Origin: Hymenobacter mucosus
GTDB taxonomy: Bacteria > Bacteroidota > Bacteroidia > Cytophagales > Hymenobacteraceae
Direction of reading: 5' to 3'
Length of the DNA stretch: 64,000 nucleotides
Assembly: GCF_900188255.1 (NCBI RefSeq)
Contig: NZ_FZNS01000004.1
Span: 558,001-622,000, forward strand
The notes under the pieces: model-generated
The model's database searches: none
What the model was told of the DNA's origin: nothing
Seen by the model: the letters and a program-made list of their open reading frames with translations, nothing else
Made by a program: the position numbers and the translations under genes
Shown: piece by piece, positions 41,818-51,220 of the stretch
Layout: each line of letters starts with the position of its first letter
How positions within the stretch are numbered: the first letter of the stretch is position 1

Positions 41818-43824
41818 ATGCTGCGTTTTCTGCTTCTGGGGCTGCTCACGTTCACTGCCGGGGCTCAGGGGCCCGTTACCATTAAAGGGCGGGTGCTGGA
41901 CGCGCAAACGCGCCAGCCGGTATCCTACGCCCAAATTGGGGTAGGCGGCAACCAGCTGGGCACCAGTGCCAACGAAGAAGGCCGCTTCTCTTTAAGCATC
42001 CCCCCCGAGTATCAGCAGCTGACACTGGAAATTACCTTTATTGGCTACCGTCGCGCCACGGTGCAGCTGCCTGTGCCAGCCGGCCAGGAGGTGCAAGTAT
42101 TGCTAGCGCCTGCGCCTACCCAGCTGGCCAACGTCACCGTGTCGGGCTCGGCGCTGGGCATTGTGCGGGCCGCGGTAGCCCGCATTCCGCGCAACTACCC
42201 CGCCCGCCCGGCCGTGCTGACGGGCTTCTACCGCGAGTCCAGCAATGTGCCGGGGGGGCGCTACCAGTACTTGGCGGAGGGCATTCTGAAAGTGCGCAAA
42301 GTATCGTACCGCACGCCCCGCGAAACCGGCGACGTGCAACTCTCTCAAACCCGCAAGTACGAAGCCGCCGACTCTAGCCGCATTCAAATGCTGTGGCAGG
42401 CCGGCCCCTTTATTCCGCACCGGTTCGACTTTGTGCATAGCCGCGCCGATTTCATCAATAAGGCGCATTTCAGTGAGTACGACTATCAGATGGGCGACCC
42501 TACTACCTTCAATGGCCGGCCAGTGTACGTTATCATCTTCACTCCGCGGCGCGGCGCTACCAAAGCCAACTACCAGGGACGCCTTTACATTGACCTGGAT
42601 ACGTACGCCTTTTTGGGGGCCGACTACCACCTGACGCCCGGTGGGGTGCGGCGCTACCAGGCTCAGTTTGGGGTGCAGTTTTCCTCGGCCTATACTGCAC
42701 GCACCCGCCACGTAAGCTACCAACGCTACGCCGGCCGCTGGCACCTGAAGCGCGTGTGGGACCAGGCCGTGCGCACCACGCCGAGCCCGCCCTACCAGCA
42801 TACCAGTGAGTTCATCACCACGGCTATTGATACGGCCCACACTGCGCGCCCAGCCTACGCCGACCGCCTACAGTTTGAGGACGTATTTTTGCGCAACTCC
42901 GTGCGCTACGACTCTACATTCTGGCAGCACTATACCACCTTGGTGCTGCCCAAGCAGGTAGCCCAGCAGTTACTAGACGAAGAACGCCAGCGCAAAGCCG
43001 AGCAGCTATTCTCCGACTCGGCTGCCATGGCCGACCGCCTCCCGGCCCTGGATTCCGTCGCTCTTACCACTGCCAGCACGTCCCCACCCGATACAATTTC
43101 TGATTCACGTAAGCCTGGCAAGCGTACGTATGGGCAGCTTCGCTACTACCTCAGCATTAATGCTGTTCCCTTGCTAGTTACGTCAGGAAGCTTACTGGTT
43201 TCCTATGCTCCGGCGGGTTCGTCATTTGCTCCCGTTATAGCCGCCACCGTGCGCCCCCGCCAGCTTAGCGCCATGCCTGGGGGCAGCTACCAGTACCGGT
43301 TTGCCCAGCGGTGGGTAGCCCGCTATGGGTTTGGTACGGTACGGGGCGAGGTGCGCGGCGGGCTCAACAGTTGGGGACTATTCTACCGCTACAACCTTTC
43401 ACAGCGCCACCGGCCGTTCTACGTGCGCGCCGGCCTCGACTATAGCACCCTCAAGCTACGGCAGCGCCTGGGTCGCCTGCCCAACCCCGACGCCAACCTG
43501 CGTGTGGACGGCACCCGCCTGAATGCCAGCCGCCTTGCCCTGGGCCTGCAAACCGTTACGACTGGCTTTCAGCCTCACTTGGGGGCCGAGCTAGAGCTTA
43601 ATGCGCGGTACCAACTATTGCTGGAAGCCAGCTATTGGGTGCGGCCTCGCACCCGGCAGGAATTACTGCTGGAGGAAAAAAGAGGCTTCTTTCGCAGCAA
43701 TGCCACGGTGTCATTGTCAAGCCCCGAGTTGCGGGTACAGCTAAACAACGAGCCCCTGCACAGCCCGCTGGTAGTACCACAACGCTTTGGGGTGCGCCTG
43801 GGGCTGCAGTTTGGCCAGTTCTGA
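41818..43824 (+). CDS. CarboxypepD_reg-like outer-surface protein, DUF5686-like
   Basis: 668 aa from ATG 41818 with a signal peptide (RFLLLGLLTFTAGAQ). Residues ~20-105 form a CarboxypepD_reg (beta-sandwich) domain: TIKGRVLDAQTRQPVSYAQIGVGGNQLGTSANEEGRFSL. The following GFYRESSNVPGGRYQYLAEGILKVRKVSY and later segments match DUF5686-type surface proteins; the C-terminal third is beta-rich with alternating aromatic residues (YRYNLSQRHRPFYVRAGLDY) and ends with a hydrophobic Phe (GQF), as in outer-membrane beta-barrels. Exported; it may be an outer-membrane receptor or structural protein. No SusD partner is seen. Confidence 0.7.
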   Translation: MLRFLLLGLLTFTAGAQGPVTIKGRVLDAQTRQPVSYAQIGVGGNQLGTSANEEGRFSLSIPPEYQQLTLEITFIGYRRATVQLPVPAGQEVQVLLAPAPTQLANVTVSGSALGIVRAAVARIPRNYPARPAVLTGFYRESSNVPGGRYQYLAEGILKVRKVSYRTPRETGDVQLSQTRKYEAADSSRIQMLWQAGPFIPHRFDFVHSRADFINKAHFSEYDYQMGDPTTFNGRPVYVIIFTPRRGATKANYQGRLYIDLDTYAFLGADYHLTPGGVRRYQAQFGVQFSSAYTARTRHVSYQRYAGRWHLKRVWDQAVRTTPSPPYQHTSEFITTAIDTAHTARPAYADRLQFEDVFLRNSVRYDSTFWQHYTTLVLPKQVAQQLLDEERQRKAEQLFSDSAAMADRLPALDSVALTTASTSPPDTISDSRKPGKRTYGQLRYYLSINAVPLLVTSGSLLVSYAPAGSSFAPVIAATVRPRQLSAMPGGSYQYRFAQRWVARYGFGTVRGEVRGGLNSWGLFYRYNLSQRHRPFYVRAGLDYSTLKLRQRLGRLPNPDANLRVDGTRLNASRLALGLQTVTTGFQPHLGAELELNARYQLLLEASYWVRPRTRQELLLEEKRGFFRSNATVSLSSPELRVQLNNEPLHSPLVVPQRFGVRLGLQFGQF

Positions 43825-43845
43825 TGCGGCCCCTACCCACGCTAA

Positions 43846-43892
43846 GAGCGGCCGCTCCGTTCATCTGGCCAGACGAACGGAGCGGCCGCTTT
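43846..43892. terminator. Bidirectional terminator hairpin
   Basis: AGCGGCCGCTCCGTTC pairs with GAACGGAGCGGCCGCT over 16-17 bp; the loop TCTGGCCAGA is itself palindromic. It serves the convergent genes ending at 43824 and 43913. Confidence 0.8.
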
Positions 43893-43912
43893 TGGTTCAA
43901 AGACAAAACCCA

Positions 43913-44314
43913 CTAAGCGAACCGCAGTTCTTCGGCTTCAAAAACGCGCTTCACTTTGCGCTTTTTTTCCACCATCTGAAACGTAGCGGTGCTAGTAGCT
44001 TCGTCCCAATACACGTCGGAGATGAGGCCCCGGTGGGCCGCCCGCCCATCCTCGGGGCTGGTTTCTTCCACTAAGTCGCCAAAGCTGAAAGGGGGCTTGT
44101 CGTAGAGTTCTTTGAACAGCTCCCCGCTGACTTTAAACTGCTGCTCATCGTAGCGCAGCAAAATCCAGTCGTCGGTTTCATCTATTTTCTCAAAGACTTT
44201 GCCCAACGGCTCCAGCCATTCAAAGCTGCGGCGGTTGGCGGGGTGAATGTAGCGGAAGCCGTAGTCAGGCGTCCAGGAATACAGGCCGTAGATAACAGGT
44301 TTCGGTCGAGGCAC
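43913..44314 (-). CDS. Hypothetical protein
   Basis: 133 aa starting at GTG 44314, the only usable start after an in-frame stop upstream. PRPKPVIYGLYSWTPDYGFRYIHPANRRSFEWLEPLGKVFEKI is aromatic and beta-like, and the C-terminal GLISDVYWDEATSTATFQMVEKKRKVKRVFEAEELRFA is a beta hairpin of regular pattern. No membrane span or signal peptide. I know of no named domain; conserved hypothetical proteins of this plan occur in Hymenobacter-type genomes. Divergent from the DUF421 genes. Confidence 0.5.
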   Translation of the reverse strand: MPRPKPVIYGLYSWTPDYGFRYIHPANRRSFEWLEPLGKVFEKIDETDDWILLRYDEQQFKVSGELFKELYDKPPFSFGDLVEETSPEDGRAAHRGLISDVYWDEATSTATFQMVEKKRKVKRVFEAEELRFA

Positions 44315-44509
44315 GATAAAAAGCTTTGATAGTCAGCAAAATGGCAGCCCTGCTTTGTAACAGCAGCGCCGCAGGTCAGCAAGCCGGAATGGTGATTTTT
44401 ACGGACGCAATTTCCGGCTTTTCAGTATAACTACCCCCGCTAGGGCTTCGTTCATCAGGGGGAGGCCGCTCGCGAGTGCGGCCTTTTGCTTGCCTTACAA
44501 CAGGGTACC

Positions 44510-45199
44510 ATGAAGAAGGAAGAGATTTATTTAGGCGACTGGCAGCGCATCCTGTTTGGCGATACGCCCGGCGAGTTCACCTGGGAAGTGCTTGTTCGCA
44601 CAGTTTTGATCTACCTGATCTTTCTGGTAGTAATGCGCCTGCTCGGCAAGCGCATGAATGCTCAGCTCACCATTACGGAACTGGCTGTGATGCTCACGTT
44701 GGGGGCAATTGTGTCGGTGCCAATGCAAACGCCCAACCGGGGTATGATTCCGGCCGTGCTGCTTCTGCTGTGCGTGCTATTTTTCCAGCGGGGTAGCAAC
44801 TGGTGGGCTTTTAAGCAACGCAAAGTGGAGGCGGTACTGCAAGGCAATGTGACTTTGCTTGCCAAAAATGGCGTGTTGCTGCTGGATAAATTGAAGGAGG
44901 AGCGGGTGTCGCACGAGCAACTCTATGCCCAGCTTCGCGACCAGAAAATCACCCAGCTAGGCCAAGTGAAACGGGCTTATATGGAAGCCGACGGCACCTT
45001 CAGTATTTTCCAGCAAGAGCCTCCCGTGCCTGGGCTTAGCGTGCTACCCGACCTCGACCAGCGCCTGCGGCGTAGCCAGGAAACCGTGGACAGCACCAAG
45101 GCCTGTCGCTACTGCGGAACCGTAGCAACACCCCAAAGCCACACCGGCACGCAGTGCCCCAACTGCCACCACGACGACTGGACTCCAGCCGTGCGCTAA
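44510..45199 (+). CDS. DUF421 (YetF-like) membrane protein with C-terminal zinc ribbon
   Basis: 229 aa from ATG 44510. Three N-terminal spans (VLVRTVLIYLIFLVVMRLLGKRMNAQLTITELAVMLTLGAIV) give the DUF421 core; the cytoplasmic domain carries QGNVTLLAKNGVLL and ITQLGQVKRAYMEADGTFSIFQ, the known DUF421 motif. At the C-terminus CRYCGT and CPNCHHDDW form a two-pair Cys zinc ribbon, not part of the classical domain. The next gene is a paralogue with the same plan; the two are separated by 91 bp. Function of DUF421 is unknown; members are envelope proteins, some linked to spore or stress biology. Confidence 0.85.
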   Translation: MKKEEIYLGDWQRILFGDTPGEFTWEVLVRTVLIYLIFLVVMRLLGKRMNAQLTITELAVMLTLGAIVSVPMQTPNRGMIPAVLLLLCVLFFQRGSNWWAFKQRKVEAVLQGNVTLLAKNGVLLLDKLKEERVSHEQLYAQLRDQKITQLGQVKRAYMEADGTFSIFQQEPPVPGLSVLPDLDQRLRRSQETVDSTKACRYCGTVATPQSHTGTQCPNCHHDDWTPAVR

Positions 45200-45290
45200 T
45201 TTACTTACTATCAACCACGGGTTTCTGGCCTAGTGCTCAAACGGGCACTACGAGGTGCCACTGTGGGCTTTCACACCCATTTTCGCAGGT

Positions 45291-45983
45291 ATGCAGCAAG
45301 AAGAATTCAAACTGTTCGACACCATGCGTGTCATACTCGGCGACGTGCCGTGGAGCTTTCTGATAGAGGCTGTTATTCGCGTTACCTTTCTGTACGTGTT
45401 GCTTGTGGTGGCCATGCGGCTCATGGGCAAGCGCATGGGCGGCCAGCTCAGCCGCAACGATATGGCCGCTATGGTAGCCATGGCTGCTGCCGTGGGGGTA
45501 CCCATGCAAGCTCCCGACCGGGGCCTTATGCCTCCTCTGTGCATTGCGGTTATCATTGTGGTGGGCCAGCGCCTGATAGCGGCCTGGACGCTGCGCAGCA
45601 AGAAATTCGAGCAAGCTTCGCAAGATGACATTGCTATTCTGCTGGAAGATGGCTGCCTGCAGTATAGCGCCATGGAAAGCTCGGTGCTGCCCAAAGAGCG
45701 CCTGTTTGCCAAGTTGCGGAGTGAAGGTATTACGCACTTAGGCCAGGTGAAGCGGGTATACATGGAAGCCAACGGCAACTTCACCATTCTGCCTCAGGAG
45801 CCCCCCCAGCCCGGTCTTACGGTGCTACCCAACTGGGACGAGGAATTCTTGGCAGATCAGGAGAAAGCACCGGATACCCTGGCTTGCGCCCACTGCGGCA
45901 ACGTGCTCCCGAGCAAACAGGCGAGCAACCAAGTCTGCCCCCACTGCCAGCACCAGCAATGGCTTCCAGCAGTAGTCGGCTAA
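45291..45983 (+). CDS. DUF421 membrane protein with C-terminal zinc ribbon (second copy)
   Basis: 230 aa from ATG 45291. Same plan as its upstream neighbour: membrane core with RVTFLYVLLVVAMRLMGKRMGGQLSRNDMAAMVAMAAAVGVPMQAPDRG, cytoplasmic domain with GITHLGQVKRVYMEANGNFTILPQ, and a zinc ribbon CAHCGN...CPHCQHQQW. The two proteins share about half of their residues by eye, so this is a tandem duplication. A heteromeric complex is likely, as DUF421 proteins are thought to form multimers. Confidence 0.85.
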   Translation: MQQEEFKLFDTMRVILGDVPWSFLIEAVIRVTFLYVLLVVAMRLMGKRMGGQLSRNDMAAMVAMAAAVGVPMQAPDRGLMPPLCIAVIIVVGQRLIAAWTLRSKKFEQASQDDIAILLEDGCLQYSAMESSVLPKERLFAKLRSEGITHLGQVKRVYMEANGNFTILPQEPPQPGLTVLPNWDEEFLADQEKAPDTLACAHCGNVLPSKQASNQVCPHCQHQQWLPAVVG

Positions 45984-46176
45984 CGTAGCATTATTCCATT
46001 ACAAGCTCATCATCAGCAGTTTACCCTCTACCTCAACGCTATTTACTTAAAAGCATAGGCAGAATTTTATCAGAAGAGCCTTAGGAGAGCATTTTCTAGG
46101 ATTATAACTAATTTTTGGGATAGGCAGTATGTAGCAACATCTGTTGAGCTTTTGCGCTGCACTACACCTATACCTA

Positions 46177-47994
46177 ATGCCTGAAATTGACTCCCCCACT
46201 GCTCCCGTGCTACAAGCTGGCATGGGCGCTCTTCCGCACGAACACGGCACTACGTTCCGCGTGTGGGCCCCGGCCGCCACGGCGGTTTCTCTTGTTGGTC
46301 CTTTCAACGAGTGGAGCCCCAAGACGCACCCCCTAACCCACGAAACCGACGGCTACTGGTCGGCCGATTTCGATGCGCTTGGCCCCGGCACTGAATACAA
46401 GTTTTGGCTGAAAACACCCTCGGGCGAGCTAACGCGCAACGACCCGTACGCTCGGGAGGTAACCCATTCAGCGGGCAACTCCATTGTTCCAGATCATACC
46501 TTCGACTGGGAAGACGACCACTTCCAGATGCCCCCCTGGAACGAGCTGGTGATTTACGAGCTGCACGTGGGTACCTTCAACGCCCCCGACCCGGAGAAGC
46601 CCGGCACCTTTCTCGACGTTATTGACAAGCTTGATTACCTGCAGGATTTGGGTATCAATGCCATTGAAATTATGCCGCCCACGGAGTTTCCGGGTGGCCG
46701 CAGCTGGGGCTACAACCCGGCTCACCCCTTCGCCCTCGAAACGGATTATGGCGGACCGAAAGCCTTCCGTGAGCTTGTAAAGGTGGCTCACCGCCTCGGC
46801 ATTGCCATTATTCTGGACGTAGTGTACAACCACTTTGGGCCCGGCGACTTGGACCTGTGGCAGTTTGACGGCTGGAGCGAAAATGACGGCGGCGGCATCT
46901 ACTTCTACAACGACTGGCGCGCCGAAACCCCCTGGGGCCACAACCGCCCCGACTACGGCCGCGACGCCGTGCGCGCCTACATCCGCGACAACGCCCTGAT
47001 GTGGCTGGAAGACTACCGCGTGGACGGCCTACGTTGCGACTCTATTTCGCACATCCGCAACGTGGACGGCTCCAGTGACCCAGCCCGCGACCTGCCCGAA
47101 GGATGGAGCTTGATGACTTGGATTAATGAAGAAGTGCGGGCTCACATGCCTTGGAAAATCACCATTGCGGAAGATTTGCTGGGCAATGAGTACATCACTA
47201 AGGCTCCCGAAGATGGCGGCCAAGGCTTTTCCTCGCAATGGGATTCCGCTTTCGTGTACCCCATCCGCGACGCCCTGACTACCCCTGAGGATGCCGACCG
47301 TGACATGGAGCAGGTGGCCGCGGCCATCAGCAAGGTGTACAACGGCGACGCCTTCCAGCGCGTCATCTACACGGAGTCGCACGATGAGGTAGCCAACGGC
47401 AAAGCCCGCGTGACCGAGGAAATCATGCCGGGCAACGCTACTTCCTGGTTTCCTAAAAAGCGCTCTACCTTAGGTGCGGCGCTGGTATTCACGTCCCCCG
47501 GCATTCCCATGATTTTCCAGGGGCAGACGATGCTGGCCGACGGCTCTTTCTCCGACGACCAACCCCTGGACTGGAGCCGCGCCGAGCAGCACGCCGGGCT
47601 TGTTCGTCTCTACCACGATTTGATTCAGCTGCGCCGCAACACGGCCGGCCACACCCGCGGCCTCCTGGGTCAGCAGGTGCAGATTCTGCACGTCAACAAC
47701 GAGGACAAGGTAATTGCCTTCGCCCGCTGGGACCAGGGTGGCCCCGGCGACATGACCTTGGTGGTGTGCAACTTCGCCGACCGTGCTCATGAAGCCTATT
47801 CCATTGGCGTACCCGCAGGAGGCCACTGGCGCGTCCGATTCAACTCCGACTGGGCTGGCTACGACCAAGAGTTTGGCAACTTCGTGAGCCTAGATTCTCA
47901 AGCGGAAGAAGGTGAGTACGACGACCAGCCCTTCCATGCCGCTTTCGGCCTGGCCCCCTACTCCGTCCTGATTATTTCGCAGGAGCCGGCATAA
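46177..47994 (+). CDS. GH13 alpha-glucan branching-enzyme/alpha-amylase-type enzyme
   Basis: 605 aa from ATG 46177. An N-terminal CBM48-type beta-sandwich (residues ~15-100; TTFRVWAPAATAVSLVGPFNEWSP) precedes the GH13 barrel. GH13 motifs: DVVYNHFGP (I), DGLRCDSIS with the nucleophile Asp (II), IAEDLLG with the acid Glu (III) and YTESHDEV (IV). A short C-terminal beta domain follows. The plan fits 1,4-alpha-glucan branching enzymes and trehalohydrolase-like GH13 enzymes; with a glycogen synthase just downstream, branching is the best guess. No signal peptide, so cytoplasmic. Confidence 0.82.
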   Translation: MPEIDSPTAPVLQAGMGALPHEHGTTFRVWAPAATAVSLVGPFNEWSPKTHPLTHETDGYWSADFDALGPGTEYKFWLKTPSGELTRNDPYAREVTHSAGNSIVPDHTFDWEDDHFQMPPWNELVIYELHVGTFNAPDPEKPGTFLDVIDKLDYLQDLGINAIEIMPPTEFPGGRSWGYNPAHPFALETDYGGPKAFRELVKVAHRLGIAIILDVVYNHFGPGDLDLWQFDGWSENDGGGIYFYNDWRAETPWGHNRPDYGRDAVRAYIRDNALMWLEDYRVDGLRCDSISHIRNVDGSSDPARDLPEGWSLMTWINEEVRAHMPWKITIAEDLLGNEYITKAPEDGGQGFSSQWDSAFVYPIRDALTTPEDADRDMEQVAAAISKVYNGDAFQRVIYTESHDEVANGKARVTEEIMPGNATSWFPKKRSTLGAALVFTSPGIPMIFQGQTMLADGSFSDDQPLDWSRAEQHAGLVRLYHDLIQLRRNTAGHTRGLLGQQVQILHVNNEDKVIAFARWDQGGPGDMTLVVCNFADRAHEAYSIGVPAGGHWRVRFNSDWAGYDQEFGNFVSLDSQAEEGEYDDQPFHAAFGLAPYSVLIISQEPA

Positions 47995-48304
47995 GGCTAG
48001 TATGTAATTACCAACGCAAAACGCGGCGGGTAGGGATGGTAGCAGTACCGCCCTTGCCCGCCGCGTTTTGCGTTGTACTAGTTAGGCTACGGCCTGACTA
48101 TGAGCACCTGCCGCTAGGTGGTAGCCTTGCCTGGTGCGGGGCTACTAGGCGTGAATTGTCCTGAGCAAACGCTCCTAATAAAACTGAGCCCAGCCAGGGC
48201 CGTAGGGACCTACGACGTGATTTACCCAAAACCATCTGGTTTTTATACTGCGAAACACGTCGAGAACCATATCTTGCCGCTGCTCCCACCGAATCATCTT
48301 TTCT
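47995..48304 (+). other. Intergenic region between the two glycogen genes
   Basis: 310 bp with the terminator hairpin 48012-48075 at its left, then no gene. A -7-like TATCTTGC lies near 48270, about 27 bp before the glycogen synthase ATG, so the synthase probably has its own promoter. Confidence 0.45.
48012..48075 (+). terminator. Terminator of the GH13 gene
   Basis: CAACGCAAAACGCGGCGGG pairs with CCCGCCGCGTTTTGCGTTG over 19 bp without mismatch, with a 26-nt loop that can pair further. It follows the GH13 stop by 18 bp. Confidence 0.75.
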
Positions 48305-50143
48305 ATGCAAGTACCCCTCCCCGCCCCCGAACCCATTGCTCCGGATGCCCTGCTCGTGGAAGTAGCCTGGGAAGTCTGCAACCAGGTGGGCGGTATCTAC
48401 ACCGTTATCCGCTCGAAAGTGCCTGCCACGGTGCAGGCCTGGGATGAGCGGTACTGCCTGCTCGGCCCCTACTTTGCCCATCAGGCCCAGGGCGAGTTTG
48501 AGCCCTACGACGACTACCAGCTAGCCAAGCTCTCCGACCCTTTTGCGGGTGCCGTGCGCGAAATGCGGCGCCAGGGGTATGATGTGCACTTGGGAATTTG
48601 GCTTGTGACGGGCCGCCCACGCGTGGTGCTCATCAACCCCTACCAGGTGTACGACCGGCTCGGCCAGATCAAGTCTGACCTCTGGCACCACCACCACATT
48701 CCTACCCCCGACAGCGACGATCTGCTGCATCAGGTAGAAGCTTTTGGCTATCTGACGAAGGTGTTCCTGCAGATCTTAACGGCCGAGGTAGTTCCTCCGC
48801 AGCGCGTACTGGCCCACTTCCACGAGTGGATGACGGGCGTTGCCATTCCCGATCTGCGGCGGGAGCAAGTGCCCGTGCACATCGTATTCACCACGCACGC
48901 CACCCTGCTAGGCCGCTACCTGGCCATGAACGACCCCAATTTCTACGACCACCTCATGCAGGTGGATTGGCAGGCGGAGGCCCGGCACTTCAACATTGAA
49001 ACGGCCGTAACCATTGAACGAGCAGCGGCCCACGGTTCCCACGTCTTCACCACCGTGAGCGAACTGACGGTACGGGAATGTATTTATTTGCTCGACCGGA
49101 TTCCGGACGCGGTGCTGCCCAATGGCTTGAACATTGAGCGGTTTGTGGCCTTGCACGAATTTCAAAACCTGCACCAGCAGTACAAGTCCAAAATTCACGA
49201 GTTCGTGATGGCACACTTCTTCCAGTCGTACTCTTTCGATCTGGATAAGACCTTGTACCTGTTTACGAGTGGGCGCTACGAGTACCACAACAAAGGCTTC
49301 GACTTGACCCTGGAGGCGTTGGCCCGCCTCAACTACCGCCTGCAGCAGAGCGGCCTGGAGGGCGATGTAGTCATGTTTTTCATCACCAAGCGGCCCGTTC
49401 ATAGCATCAACCCCCAGGTGCTGCAAAACCGGGCCGTGCTGGAAGAAGTGCAGGCCACCTGCGAGGCAATTGAGCGCCAGGTGGGCGAGCGGCTGTTCTA
49501 CGCCGCTGCTGCCAGCACCGACCACCGCCTACCCGACCTGAGCAGCATGGTAGATGACTACTGGAAGTTGCGCTACCGCCGCCTGCTCCAAACTTGGAAA
49601 ACCCAGCACCTCCCATCCGTCATCACCCACAACCTGGTAGACGACCAGAACGACGACATCCTGAACTTTGTGCGCCGGGCCAACTTGGTAAATAACCAGC
49701 ACGACCGGGTGAAGATCGTGTATCACCCTGATTTTGTATCGCCTACCTCACCCCTGTTTGGCATGGAGTACGGCCAGTTTGTGCGCGGCTGCCACTTAGG
49801 GGTGTTCCCGAGCTACTACGAACCCTGGGGGTACACCCCGCTGGAGTGCGTAGCCCGCGGCGTACCAGCTATTACCTCCGACCTTTCTGGCTTCGGCGAC
49901 TACGCCTTGCAGCACGTGCCAGCCCACGAAGACAAAGGAATCTTTGTGGTGCGCCGCCAGGAAAAGAGCTTTGAGGAGTCGGCTGAGGAACTCACGGATA
50001 TGCTCTGGAATTTCGTGCAGCTCAACCGCCGCGAGCGAATCATGCAGCGTAATAACGTAGAAAGCTCCTCAGAAATGTTCGACTGGAAAAACCTGCGTAT
50101 CTACTACGACCGTGCATATGCCTTAGCACTGGAGCGTAGCTAA
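48305..50143 (+). CDS. Glycogen synthase of the GT3 (eukaryotic-like) type
   Basis: 612 aa. N-terminal LLVEVAWEVCNQVGGIYTVIRSK resembles animal/fungal glycogen synthases, and the C-terminal SYYEPWGYTPLECVARGVPAITSDLSGFGDYAL carries the catalytic Glu pair motif of GT3. Other GT3 markers are HFHEWMTG and FTTHATLLGRYLA. Bacteroidota are known to use this type in place of GlgA. It adds glucose from UDP- or ADP-glucose to glycogen in the cytoplasm. Preceded by the GH13 branching-type gene, so the pair builds a glycogen-like store. Confidence 0.95.
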   Translation: MQVPLPAPEPIAPDALLVEVAWEVCNQVGGIYTVIRSKVPATVQAWDERYCLLGPYFAHQAQGEFEPYDDYQLAKLSDPFAGAVREMRRQGYDVHLGIWLVTGRPRVVLINPYQVYDRLGQIKSDLWHHHHIPTPDSDDLLHQVEAFGYLTKVFLQILTAEVVPPQRVLAHFHEWMTGVAIPDLRREQVPVHIVFTTHATLLGRYLAMNDPNFYDHLMQVDWQAEARHFNIETAVTIERAAAHGSHVFTTVSELTVRECIYLLDRIPDAVLPNGLNIERFVALHEFQNLHQQYKSKIHEFVMAHFFQSYSFDLDKTLYLFTSGRYEYHNKGFDLTLEALARLNYRLQQSGLEGDVVMFFITKRPVHSINPQVLQNRAVLEEVQATCEAIERQVGERLFYAAAASTDHRLPDLSSMVDDYWKLRYRRLLQTWKTQHLPSVITHNLVDDQNDDILNFVRRANLVNNQHDRVKIVYHPDFVSPTSPLFGMEYGQFVRGCHLGVFPSYYEPWGYTPLECVARGVPAITSDLSGFGDYALQHVPAHEDKGIFVVRRQEKSFEESAEELTDMLWNFVQLNRRERIMQRNNVESSSEMFDWKNLRIYYDRAYALALERS

Positions 50144-50163
50144 GCCTCTATTTTCCTTGCGAA

Positions 50164-50204
50164 AAAAGAGCCTAGTTAGGAGATGTACCTGGCTAGGCTC
50201 TTTT
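50164..50204. terminator. Terminator hairpin of glycogen synthase
   Basis: AAAAGAGCCTAG pairs with CTAGGCTCTTTT over 12 bp, with a 17-nt loop that holds a further AGG/CCT pair, followed by TTTTG. It lies 20 bp after the glycogen synthase stop. Confidence 0.8.
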
Positions 50205-50281
50205 GTTATGTTGTCCTCTGTAGTTGTAGTCTATTGCAAGGCTTCACTAAATCTTAATACTAGCCTTCTTTTCTTCGCCCA

Positions 50282-51112
50282 ATGACGCGCCGCCTCCACC
50301 TGCTGGTTTCTTTACTGCTGCTCGGAGGCACGGCAATAGCGCAAGAATTTTGGCTAGAGCCAGTGCGTTTTATAGTAGCGCCCGGCGCGGTCGTGCACCT
50401 GCGGCGGCTTATGGGGCGGGGCTTTCAGCAGCCGCAGCGGTGGGCTGGCCGGAGTAGCCGCCTAACTACTTTTCGGCACTATGCGCCGGGCCAATTGCCC
50501 GTTGATCTTCTACCTACCATGGCTGCCGCGGACACCTTGCAGAGCACCCTTACCATTGCCCAGCCTGGTACCCATCTGCTGGCACTGGCTACCAACGATG
50601 CCTATAGTACCCTAGCGGCCAACGAGTTTAACGACTACTTGCGTGAGGCCAAGCTGGACTATATAGTAGCCCTGCGCCAGCAGCGGGAAGAAATGCAGAA
50701 GCCTGGCCGGGAAGCGTACCGGCGGTGCGCCAAGACCCTTGTACAAGCGGGCCCCGTTTCAGCCGCCGACACGGCGCGGGCCTGGAGCCGGGCAACGGGC
50801 TTGCCCCTCGAATTGGTGCCCGAACAAAACCCTTACGCACTCCATGCTGGCGCGTCCCTCACTCTTAGAGTGTTGGCTGCCGGGCGTCCCGTACCCGGCC
50901 AAGTAGTGCAGGTGTGGCAGCGCACTTCTCTCCCGGCGGCCCCGCCTTTGCAACTTCGCAGTAACCAAAATGGCCGTGTGTTGTTTCGCTTATCCGGGCC
51001 TGGTGATTACTTAGTAAGCACCGTGCGTATGACGCCCGCTCTCAACCACCCGCAAGCTGAGTGGCAAAGTACTTGGTCTACCCTTAGTTTCGGTTTCAAG
51101 CCCGACAGATGA
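50282..51112 (+). CDS. DUF4198-like exported protein
   Basis: 276 aa with a signal peptide (HLLVSLLLLGGTAIAQ). The mature start EFWLEPVRFIVAPGAVVHLRRLMGRGF and later segments THLLALATNDAYSTLAANEFNDYLRE, with a final GQVVQVWQRTSLP...NQNGRVLFRLSGPGDYLVSTVRM, match the DUF4198 family, periplasmic proteins sometimes found with nickel or metal uptake. No transporter partner is adjacent. Function open. Confidence 0.8.
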   Translation: MTRRLHLLVSLLLLGGTAIAQEFWLEPVRFIVAPGAVVHLRRLMGRGFQQPQRWAGRSSRLTTFRHYAPGQLPVDLLPTMAAADTLQSTLTIAQPGTHLLALATNDAYSTLAANEFNDYLREAKLDYIVALRQQREEMQKPGREAYRRCAKTLVQAGPVSAADTARAWSRATGLPLELVPEQNPYALHAGASLTLRVLAAGRPVPGQVVQVWQRTSLPAAPPLQLRSNQNGRVLFRLSGPGDYLVSTVRMTPALNHPQAEWQSTWSTLSFGFKPDR

Positions 51113-51220
51113 GTCCGTAGCGCAGTTTTTCTTCCTTGTCTGGTCCTTAGCGAACACGCTTCGATCAAACAGTTTTTTTGTTACCTTCGCAACTCCCATA
51201 ACCACCGAACGACCTGCGGT

